DNA from: Pseudomonas sp. GD03919
GTDB lineage: Bacteria > Pseudomonadota > Gammaproteobacteria > Pseudomonadales > Pseudomonadaceae
Assembly (NCBI RefSeq): GCF_029814935.1
Contig: NZ_CP104582.1
Location: 372,001 to 436,000 of the forward strand
DNA: 64,000 nt
Direction of reading: 5' to 3'
Under the pieces are notes generated by a model. That model was not told the DNA's origin and ran no database searches. It saw nothing but the letters and a program-made list of their open reading frames with translations. The position numbers and the translations under genes are program-made. Shown piece after piece: positions 8,601 to 15,146 of the stretch (position 1 is the first letter of the stretch; the number at the start of each line of letters is the position of its first letter).

Positions 8601-8825
8601 ATGAAAAAGCAAATCCTCGCCAGCCTCGTCATCGCCGCCCTGTCAGCCAGTGCTTTCGCCCTACCGCAGATCAACGCTCAACAGTCTGCAGCCCCTGTAG
8701 TCGCTGAAGATGGTGCAGATCGCGTTGGTCTGAATCGTGTTGCAGAAGGTGGTGCTGACCGTGTTGGTCTGAATCGTGTCGCCGAAGATGGCGCCGACCG
8801 CGTGGGTGCCAGCCGTATCAGCTGA
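8601..8825 (+). CDS. Small exported protein with three 13-residue repeats
   Basis: A 74-residue protein with a clear signal peptide (MKKQILASLVIAALSASAFA, cleavage near residue 20) and a strong AGGAG ribosome-binding site. The mature part is mostly three tandem repeats: VAEDGADRVGLNR (34-46), VAEGGADRVGLNR (47-59) and VAEDGADRVGASR (60-72). The DNA repeats run about 8700-8738, 8739-8777 and 8778-8816. Similar AEDG-repeat peptides exist in other Pseudomonas, where some are loosely annotated as phage infection proteins, but no function is established to my knowledge. There are no cysteines or transmembrane segments in the mature part. It stands alone with its own upstream region. Confidence 0.85.
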   Translation: MKKQILASLVIAALSASAFALPQINAQQSAAPVVAEDGADRVGLNRVAEGGADRVGLNRVAEDGADRVGASRIS

Positions 8826-8929
8826 TCCGGTCATTCATCACGCGGGAGCATTCGTATGCCGCATTGCAGTTAGGAAGGGCGCCCCGAATCGGCCAATGCC
8901 GATCAGATAAGCTTGCCAAAGCGGTCTTT

Positions 8930-9003
8930 CGTAGGAGCCCCGCCCCGGGGCGAAGCTTTTCAATCGCGTATCGCCCTGGTTCGCGGCGGGGCGCCGCTCC
9001 TAC
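8930..9003. repeat. REP-type palindromic element
   Basis: Runs from GTAGGAGCCCCGCCCCGGGG to GGGGCGCCGCTCCTAC and can fold into a long GC-rich hairpin. It lies in the 337-base stretch between the small repeat protein and the CreD stub. The rest of that stretch (8826-8929 and 9004-9062) shows nothing recognisable. Confidence 0.75.
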
Positions 9004-9062
9004 CCATTTGCAGCTTCGACGCTTAACTGACAGACATTACCCCGAATCGGCGCCCTTTCTCT

Positions 9063-9078
9063 TTCACCCATTCTCCAC
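9063..9078 (+). promoter_or_regulatory. Near-consensus CreB binding box (cre tag)
   Basis: TTCAC-CCATTC-TCCAC matches the cre/blr tag TTCACN6TTCAC with one mismatch. It lies 85 bases before the CreD-like stub at 9163, where an active creD promoter would carry it. Judged by eye only. Confidence 0.5.
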
Positions 9079-9162
9079 ACAATCTCCACGCGCGCCCCAT
9101 ACGCCTCCCTCCGCCCTTGCCCAGACTCTGCCGTACCTTCACTCGCTACGGAGAGCCGTACC

Positions 9163-9285
9163 ATGAGCCGTTCCCTGGGCTTCAAGCTGGGCGCCATCGC
9201 CCTGCTGATTTTGTTGCTGATGATTCCCCTGCTGATGGGCTCGCTGCTGGCGCTGGGCTTTATGCGCCTGTGGTACCGGGCATGA
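9163..9285 (+). pseudogene. creD: CreD-like N-terminal stub
   Basis: A 40-residue frame reading MSRSLGFKLGAIALLILLLM and then IPLLMGSLLALGFMRLWYRA before TGA. The first 25 residues resemble the N-terminal membrane anchor of Pseudomonas CreD, the inner-membrane protein induced by CreBC. The rest of CreD (normally over 400 residues) is absent. The GAGAGCC ribosome-binding region and the upstream CreB-like box fit a decayed creD. Alternatively it is a real 40-residue single-span membrane peptide. The following 305 bases to 9590 hold no gene. Confidence 0.5.
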
Positions 9286-9536
9286 GTGGGCATATCGGTT
9301 TGCGCGAGGAGGCGCGTGCCGGGCAGTTACTGGCAAGGCGGATTGCTGGATTGTTTCTTCGATTGCAGGCGAAGCAGGGTGATCGAAAGGAATGTAATGA
9401 GGCGCCGCAGAAACCGCGCTTGAGGGGGGAGATGTTGTAGCCGGTTGCAGTCCGGGATATTACGTCAGGCAATTTCCAAACGCTCCAGGCGTGCTCTGCG
9501 ATGCGGCTAATACCAATGTCTAGCTGTCGGTCGGTG

Positions 9537-9553
9537 CTGGCCTGCTGCTAGCT
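9537..9553 (+). promoter_or_regulatory. Possible sigma-54 (-24/-12) promoter
   Basis: CTGGCCTGCTGCTAGCT has the GG-N10-GC spacing (GG 9539-9540, GC 9551-9552) and partly matches TGGCACG-N4-TTGCW. It lies 38 bases before the DUF4212 gene. Several consensus positions differ, so this is a weak call. Confidence 0.3.
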
Positions 9554-9590
9554 TGAAGCTGCATCAGAATAACAATAACCGGAGGCGTCT

Positions 9591-9851
9591 ATGACTTCTG
9601 AACAAAGCAATGCCGCGGCCTATTGGAAGGCCAATGTGCGGCTCATCACCTGGAGCCTGGTTGTCTGGGCGCTGGTTTCCTACGGATTCGCCATGGTTCT
9701 GCGCCCGATGGTCGCGGGAATCTCGGTTGGCGGCTCCGACCTCGGATTCTGGTTCGCCCAACAAGGCTCCATCCTCTTCTTCATCGGGCTCATTTTTCAC
9801 TACGCGTGGAGACTGAACAAACTCGATAAAGAATTTGGCGTTGAGGAGTAA
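9591..9851 (+). CDS. DUF4212 small subunit of a sodium/solute symporter
   Basis: An 86-residue membrane protein with two hydrophobic segments (about residues 18-38 and 50-75). It fits the DUF4212 family, including the AAAYWKANVRLI start typical of the family and GLIFHYAWRLNKLDKEFG near the end. These proteins are always encoded directly before a large sodium:solute symporter of the acetate-permease type and are thought to be its accessory subunit. The CGGAGG ribosome-binding site lies 6 bases before ATG. The next gene starts 6 bases after this stop, so the two are cotranslated. Confidence 0.9.
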   Translation: MTSEQSNAAAYWKANVRLITWSLVVWALVSYGFAMVLRPMVAGISVGGSDLGFWFAQQGSILFFIGLIFHYAWRLNKLDKEFGVEE

Positions 9852-9857
9852 GTGGTC

Positions 9858-11627
9858 ATGAGCCAATTCGTTATCAACATGTTGTTCGTGGGGGCGTCCT
9901 TCGCGCTCTACATCGGCATCGCCATCTGGGCGCGTGCCGGTTCCACCAAAGAGTTCTACGTCGCTGGCGGTGGTGTGCATCCGGTCACCAACGGCATGGC
10001 GACAGCCGCCGACTGGATGTCCGCTGCTTCCTTCATTTCCATGGCGGGCCTGATCGCCGCCGGTGGTTATGCCAACTCCACCTTCCTCATGGGCTGGACC
10101 GGTGGCTACGTGCTGCTGGCGATGCTGCTGGCGCCCTACCTGCGCAAGTTCGGCAAGTTCACCGTGCCGGATTTCATCGGTGATCGCTTCTACAGTCGTG
10201 GCGCACGCCTGACTGCGGTGATCTGCCTGGTGATCATCTCCGTGACCTACGTGATCGGCCAGATGGCCGGTGCCGGTGTGGCCTTCTCGCGCTTCCTCGA
10301 AGTGAGCAACTCCACCGGTATCTGGACTGCCGCAGCCGTGGTCTTCGCTTACGCCGTATTTGGCGGCATGAAGGGCATCACCTACACCCAGGTGGCGCAG
10401 TACGTGGTACTGATCGTGGCCTACACCATCCCGGCCATCTTCATCTCCCTGCAGCTGACCGGTAACCCGATTCCGCCGCTGGGCCTGTTCGGTGACCATG
10501 TCGATTCCGGCGTGCCGCTGCTGCAGAAACTCGACGAAGTGGTGCGTGAGCTGGGCTTCGCTGCCTACACCGCGGATGTCGACAACAAGCTGAACATGGT
10601 GCTGTTCACCCTGTCGCTGATGATCGGTACCGCCGGTCTGCCGCACGTGATCATTCGCTTCTTCACCGTGCCGAAAGTGGCCGATGCGCGCTGGTCCGCT
10701 GGTTGGACGCTGATCTTCATCGCCCTGCTGTACCTCACCGCGCCGGCTGTAGCCTCCATGGCGCGTCTGAACCTGGTCACCACCATTTATCCGGAAGGCG
10801 CTTCGGCCCCGGCCCTGTCCTACGAAGAACGTCCTGAGTGGGTCAAGACCTGGGAGCAGACCGGCCTGATCAAGTGGGAAGACAAGAACGGCGACGGCCG
10901 CATCCAGATGTACAACGATGCCGCACCGGCCTTTGCTGCGACCGCTCAGGAGCGTGGCTGGAACGGTAACGAGCTGACCGTGAACAACGACATCCTGGTA
11001 CTGGCCAACCCCGAGATCGCCAACCTGCCTGGCTGGGTGGTGGGTCTGATCGCAGCGGGCGCCATCGCGGCGGCTCTGTCGACGGCGGCTGGTTTGTTGC
11101 TGGCGATTTCTTCGGCGATCAGTCATGACCTGATCAAAACGCTGATAAATCCGAAGATCAGCGAGAAGAACGAGATGCGCGCAGCACGGCTATCGATGGC
11201 GGCGGCGATTCTGCTGGCGACCTATCTGGGCCTCAATCCACCAGGGTTCGCTGCGCAGGTGGTGGCGTTGGCCTTCGGTATCGCCGCTGCAACGCTGTTC
11301 CCGGTGCTGATGATGGGGATCTTCTCCAAGCGCATGAACGACAAGGGTGCGATCTGCGGTATGGTCGCCGGCCTGGTGATCACCCTGCTGTACATCTTCA
11401 CCTACCTGGGCTGGTTCTTCATTCCGGAGACCAACATGCTGCCCAACACCCCGGACCAGTGGTTCATGGGTATCTCCCCGGCTTCCTTCGGTACCGTCGG
11501 TGCGCTGATCAACTTCGCTGTGGCTTACGCCGTATCGCAGGTCACCGCCGCACCGCCGCAGGAAATCCAGGATCTGGTGGAAAGCGTACGTACCCCCAAA
11601 GGTGCTGGTGCCGCGCTGAGCCACTAA
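9858..11627 (+). CDS. Sodium:solute symporter of the DUF4212-linked subfamily
   Basis: A 589-residue integral membrane protein of the SSS family (acetate permease ActP relatives) with about 13 transmembrane segments. The early part carries the family-typical EFYVAGGGVHPVTNGMATA stretch. The insertion around residues 310-380 (WEDKNGDGRIQMYNDAAP) looks like an EF-hand-type calcium loop, DKNGDGRI. I chose ATG 9858, because GAGGAG lies 9 bases before it, over GTG 9852, which is too close. Likely substrate: a short-chain carboxylate such as acetate, by family only. A strong terminator follows at 11674. Confidence 0.9.
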   Translation: MSQFVINMLFVGASFALYIGIAIWARAGSTKEFYVAGGGVHPVTNGMATAADWMSAASFISMAGLIAAGGYANSTFLMGWTGGYVLLAMLLAPYLRKFGKFTVPDFIGDRFYSRGARLTAVICLVIISVTYVIGQMAGAGVAFSRFLEVSNSTGIWTAAAVVFAYAVFGGMKGITYTQVAQYVVLIVAYTIPAIFISLQLTGNPIPPLGLFGDHVDSGVPLLQKLDEVVRELGFAAYTADVDNKLNMVLFTLSLMIGTAGLPHVIIRFFTVPKVADARWSAGWTLIFIALLYLTAPAVASMARLNLVTTIYPEGASAPALSYEERPEWVKTWEQTGLIKWEDKNGDGRIQMYNDAAPAFAATAQERGWNGNELTVNNDILVLANPEIANLPGWVVGLIAAGAIAAALSTAAGLLLAISSAISHDLIKTLINPKISEKNEMRAARLSMAAAILLATYLGLNPPGFAAQVVALAFGIAAATLFPVLMMGIFSKRMNDKGAICGMVAGLVITLLYIFTYLGWFFIPETNMLPNTPDQWFMGISPASFGTVGALINFAVAYAVSQVTAAPPQEIQDLVESVRTPKGAGAALSH

Positions 11628-11673
11628 GCATAATCCTGGCCTGACGCCATCTGTCGATGGTCCAGGGTCTGAC

Positions 11674-11705
11674 AGACGGGCCTCCACTGGAGGCCCGTCT
11701 TTTTT
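11674..11705 (+). terminator. Rho-independent terminator of the symporter operon
   Basis: A 12-bp stem AGACGGGCCTCC / GGAGGCCCGTCT with loop ACT, followed by six T. Confidence 0.93.
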
Positions 11706-11718
11706 CGGGAACAACCAT

Positions 11719-12225
11719 ATGTTGTGGACTTTGCTTGCCATCGTGGTGGCGGGGCTCGGCGCTGCCGGTATCGCTCTGCTGCTGCGCAAACTGACGCGTA
11801 ACAAACTGCCGAAGTGGATCGTGCCGCTGTTCGGTGGCCTGGGGATGCTGGGGTATCAGGTGTTCTACGAGTATTCCTGGTTCGAGCATCAGCAGGCGCG
11901 CCAGCCTGCAGAATCAGTGGTGGTGGCGACCGAGGCAGGGCATGTGTTCTGGCGTCCGTGGAGCTACTTCGTGCCGATGGTCACTGCCTTTACCGTGCTC
12001 GACAGCAAGAGCGTCGTGCACAAGCAGCTGGCGGATGCGCAAGTGGCCGAGTTCATGCTCTATCGGTTCGAGAAGCAGCATATCGACCACGTATCGCACC
12101 GCGCCCATGTGCTCAATTGCACGACGGCCGAGTTGTTGCCGCTGGATGAGAAACAGCAGCCCCTGCTGGCACAACTCAAGCGTATCGACCAGGACGACGC
12201 GCTGTATCGCCAGGTGTGTCGCTAG
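11719..12225 (+). CDS. Conserved hypothetical membrane protein
   Basis: A 168-residue protein with two N-terminal hydrophobic segments (about residues 1-23 and 33-50) and a soluble C-terminal part of about 115 residues containing two cysteines (in VLNCTTAEL and at the end, QVCR). No known domain is recognised. ATG 11719 comes right after the terminator of the symporter operon, so it needs its own promoter or read-through. The conserved-looking stretch GHVFWRPWSYFVPMVTAF lies in the soluble part. Probably anchored in the inner membrane with the C-terminus in the periplasm or cytosol. Confidence 0.78.
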   Translation: MLWTLLAIVVAGLGAAGIALLLRKLTRNKLPKWIVPLFGGLGMLGYQVFYEYSWFEHQQARQPAESVVVATEAGHVFWRPWSYFVPMVTAFTVLDSKSVVHKQLADAQVAEFMLYRFEKQHIDHVSHRAHVLNCTTAELLPLDEKQQPLLAQLKRIDQDDALYRQVCR

Positions 12226-12250
12226 CCTTCCATTTTTATGTCGCAGCAGT

Positions 12251-12272
12251 GGTGCGCACGGCGCACCCTACG
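12251..12272. repeat. 22-bp palindromic repeat, intergenic copy
   Basis: GGTGCGCACGGCGCACCCTA followed by CG. An identical 22-base copy lies inside bioC at 35376-35397. The core GGTGCGCACGGCGCACC is an imperfect palindrome. Confidence 0.7.
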
Positions 12273-12390
12273 CGATCGCCTGATCCATTTAACCCTCCGG
12301 GTGCTTTTCCGCGCCCGATAGACCCAGATCAATATCCACGCCTGCCACCTGCATAGAATCGCCAGCCCCTGATTTTTCGAGCGTGCGGTC

Positions 12391-13698
12391 ATGCCCCGTT
12401 TTCCTGAGCTGTTGTCGCCAGCCGGCACCCTGAAGAACATGCGTTATGCCTTCGCCTACGGCGCCGATGCGGTGTATGCCGGGCAGCCGCGTTATAGTCT
12501 GCGCGTGCGCAACAACGAGTTCGACCACGCCAACCTGGCCCTGGGCATCGCCGAGGCACATGCGCAGGGCAAGCAGTTCTATGTGGTGGTCAACATCGCC
12601 CCGCACAATGCCAAGCTGAAGACCTTCCTCAAGGACCTGGCGCCGGTGATCGAGATGCAACCCGATGCGCTGATCATGTCCGACCCTGGCCTGATCATGC
12701 TGGTGCGTCAGCACTATCCGCAGGTGCCGATCCACCTCTCGGTGCAGGCCAACGCGGTGAACTGGGCCAGTGTCGAGTTCTGGCGGCAGCAGGGGCTGAG
12801 CCGGGTGATCCTCTCGCGCGAGTTGGCGCTGGAGGAAATCGAGGAAATCCGCAGCCAGGTGCCGGGCATGGAGCTGGAGGTGTTCGTCCACGGTGCGCTG
12901 TGCATGGCCTATTCCGGGCGTTGCCTGTTGTCGGGCTACATCAATCGCCGCGACCCCAACCAGGGCACCTGCACCAACGCCTGCCGCTGGCAATACCAGG
13001 CCACGCCCGCGACCGAGAACGAGCTGGGCGAGATCGTCCGCGTGGTCGAGCCGACGCTCGGCCAGGGCGCACCGACCAGCCAGGCCTTCGTGCTCGAAGA
13101 GGCTGGGCGGCCGGGTGAGGAAATGGCCGCCTATGAGGACGAGCACGGCACCTACATCATGAATTCCAAGGACCTGCGCGCGGTGCAGCACGTCGAGCGT
13201 CTGGTGCGCATGGGCGTGCATTCGCTGAAGATCGAGGGGCGTACCAAAAGCCACTTCTACGTGGCGCGGACTGCGCAGGCGTACCGCCGCGCCATCGATG
13301 ACGCGCTGGCCGGCAAACCCTTCGACCCAAGCCTGCTGGGCAGCCTGGAGTCACTGGCGCATCGTGGTTACACCGAGGGCTTTCTGCGCCGCCATGTACA
13401 TGACGAATACCAGAACTACGAGCGCGGCAGCTCGGTGTCGGAGCGTCAGCAGTTCGTCGGCGAGCTGACCGGCGAGCGCCGTGGCGAGCTGGCCGAGGTG
13501 CGGGTTAAGAACCGCTTCGCCGTGGGTGACGCTCTGGAGCTGATGACGCCGCAGGGCAACCTGCGTTTCAGTCTGGAGCATCTGCAGAACGCTCAAGGGC
13601 AGGCGCAGCCGGTGGCGCCTGGCGACGGCCACGTCCTGTATTTGCCGCTGCCGGCGGATGTGCAACTGGAATACGGGCTGCTGATGCGCGATCTGTAG
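12391..13698 (+). CDS. trhP: TrhP (YegQ), prephenate-dependent tRNA U34 hydroxylase of the U32 family
   Basis: A 435-residue peptidase-U32-family protein very close to E. coli YegQ. Examples are ELLSPAGTLKNMRYAFAYGA at the start, FVHGALCMAYSGRC and INRRDPNQGTCTNACRW in the middle, and EDEHGTYIMNSKDLR. YegQ, renamed TrhP, forms 5-hydroxyuridine at tRNA position 34 using prephenate and an iron-sulphur cluster. The cysteines in ALC, GRC, GTC and NAC are the expected cluster or zinc ligands. Despite the family name it is not thought to be a protease. It is somewhat shorter than the E. coli protein because a linker near residue 210 is reduced. Monocistronic. Confidence 0.93.
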   Translation: MPRFPELLSPAGTLKNMRYAFAYGADAVYAGQPRYSLRVRNNEFDHANLALGIAEAHAQGKQFYVVVNIAPHNAKLKTFLKDLAPVIEMQPDALIMSDPGLIMLVRQHYPQVPIHLSVQANAVNWASVEFWRQQGLSRVILSRELALEEIEEIRSQVPGMELEVFVHGALCMAYSGRCLLSGYINRRDPNQGTCTNACRWQYQATPATENELGEIVRVVEPTLGQGAPTSQAFVLEEAGRPGEEMAAYEDEHGTYIMNSKDLRAVQHVERLVRMGVHSLKIEGRTKSHFYVARTAQAYRRAIDDALAGKPFDPSLLGSLESLAHRGYTEGFLRRHVHDEYQNYERGSSVSERQQFVGELTGERRGELAEVRVKNRFAVGDALELMTPQGNLRFSLEHLQNAQGQAQPVAPGDGHVLYLPLPADVQLEYGLLMRDL

Positions 13699-13785
13699 CC
13701 CGTAGAGTGCGCCGGGCGCAGCGCCTTTTTCCGCACCCTGTTCGCGCTGGCGTAAGGTGCAGATTCCCGGTGCTTGCGGCACACC

Positions 13786-13959
13786 TCACTGGCGACGCCT
13801 GGGCAGCAGAGGCCAGAGCCCCAGTACCGCAGGTATGCCCAGACCGAGCCAGGCGACGGCATCCCAGGCACCGTCACCCAGCAATGCGCTGAACAGGCCC
13901 GCGGCGCTGAGCAGACCGATCAGCAGCGGCAGGGCGAAGGTCGATTGGCGTGCGCTCAT
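13786..13959 (-). CDS. 57-residue membrane protein in the siderophore operon
   Basis: MSARQSTFALPLLIGLLSAA starts a 57-residue protein with two hydrophobic segments (about residues 9-27 and 34-52) and an arginine-rich end (PRRRQ). Its ATG overlaps the stop of the PepSY gene in an ATGA junction, so it is translationally coupled. In P. aeruginosa a small gene (PA2464, from memory) follows foxB in the same way. The function is unknown; it may be an accessory to the FoxB-like reductase. Confidence 0.8.
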   Translation of the reverse strand: MSARQSTFALPLLIGLLSAAGLFSALLGDGAWDAVAWLGLGIPAVLGLWPLLPRRRQ

Positions 13960-15086
13960 ACCGCCGCCTCTGCGCGTTCACGCGCGTTGGCCGGGGCGCG
14001 GCGGCGAACCCACCAGAGGTACAGGCCGCTGCCCAGCACGATGATGGTCAGCACATCCAGCACCGCCCAGAGGGCTTTCATCGGCATGCCGCCGTAGTCA
14101 CCGAAGTGCAGCGGTTGCGACATCGACAGCGCATCCATGTACCAGGGGCGCTGGCCGATGGCGGTGACCTCTAGGCTGCGCGCATCGATCAGCACCGGTG
14201 TCCACAGGTGCGCGGTGAGGTGTGTGCTGCCTTTCATAAACACCGTGTAGTGGTGCTCGCTGGAAAAACGTGTACCGGGGAAGGCGATAAAGTCAGGTTG
14301 CATCGCCGGGGCGGCCTGCGCTGCAATCGTCAGCACCTGGTTGACCGGCGCGAGCTCGGTCAGCGCTGGCGCGTCACGATAAGGCGCGACCATCGCCGCC
14401 AGGGCTTCGGTGCGCCAGGCGCTGATCAGCAGGTCGGCACTGGCACTGATCACGCCCGTCACACCCACCACCAAAGCCCAGGTGACTGTGACGATGCCGA
14501 TCAGGTTGTGCAGGTCGAGCCAGCGCGTGCGACGTGCCTTTTCATGGCGCACTTCGGCGAACTTCAGCCGGCGCATGAAGGGCGCATAGAGCACCACGCC
14601 GGAGATGATTGCAGCCACGAACAGCAGCCCCATAAAGGCCAGCAGCAGCTTGCCTGGCAGGCCGGCGAACATGTCCACATGCAGGCGCAGGATGACCATC
14701 AGGATGCCGCCATTGGCTGCCGGCATCTCCACCGCTTCGCCGCTGCGCGCATCGAGCATAAAGGTATGCGACGAATTCGGCTCAGTGCCGGCGGTGGCCG
14801 CCGTGATCGCCACTACACCGTTGGGCTCGTCGTCCTCGAAGCCGAAATACTGAATCACCTCGCCCGGCCGATGCCGCTCGGCGGCGTCGACCAGCTGCTG
14901 CAGGCTCAGGTGCGGCGTGCCCGCTGGCAGTTCACGCAGCTCCGGCGCTTCGCCGAGCAGGTGCTCCAGCTCGTGGTGGAAAATCAGCGGCAGGCCGGTC
15001 AATGCCAGCATCAGTAGAAACAGGGTGCAGATCAGGCTGGTCCAGGTGTGCACCTGGGACCAGCGGCGGATGGTGGTGCTTTTCAT
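13956..15086 (-). CDS. PepSY membrane protein, FoxB-like siderophore-iron reductase
   Basis: A 376-residue PepSY_TM protein with an N-terminal signal-anchor (about residues 13-37), further transmembrane segments near 145-165, 195-220 and 345-365, and periplasmic PepSY regions. P. aeruginosa FoxB (PA2465) is an inner-membrane haem-containing siderophore reductase that releases iron from ferrioxamine-type chelates, and this is its likely counterpart. Several conserved His lie in membrane segments (for example HTWTSLICT and RLHVDMFAG). The start at 15086 (MKSTTIRRWSQVHTW) fits the family; upstream in-frame ATGs have no better site. It lies 60 bases behind the receptor gene in the same operon. 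Confidence 0.85.
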   Translation of the reverse strand: MKSTTIRRWSQVHTWTSLICTLFLLMLALTGLPLIFHHELEHLLGEAPELRELPAGTPHLSLQQLVDAAERHRPGEVIQYFGFEDDEPNGVVAITAATAGTEPNSSHTFMLDARSGEAVEMPAANGGILMVILRLHVDMFAGLPGKLLLAFMGLLFVAAIISGVVLYAPFMRRLKFAEVRHEKARRTRWLDLHNLIGIVTVTWALVVGVTGVISASADLLISAWRTEALAAMVAPYRDAPALTELAPVNQVLTIAAQAAPAMQPDFIAFPGTRFSSEHHYTVFMKGSTHLTAHLWTPVLIDARSLEVTAIGQRPWYMDALSMSQPLHFGDYGGMPMKALWAVLDVLTIIVLGSGLYLWWVRRRAPANARERAEAAV

Positions 15087-15146
15087 CGATATATCCAAAA
15101 GCCTACGCCGCCCTATGTGCCGGCGTAGGGTCACTGCGTTGGGTGC

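Noticed and set aside
9564..11126. 520-codon open frame on the minus strand
   Set aside because: Antisense to the symporter genes, rich in His, Arg, Gln and Gly, with no recognisable domain.
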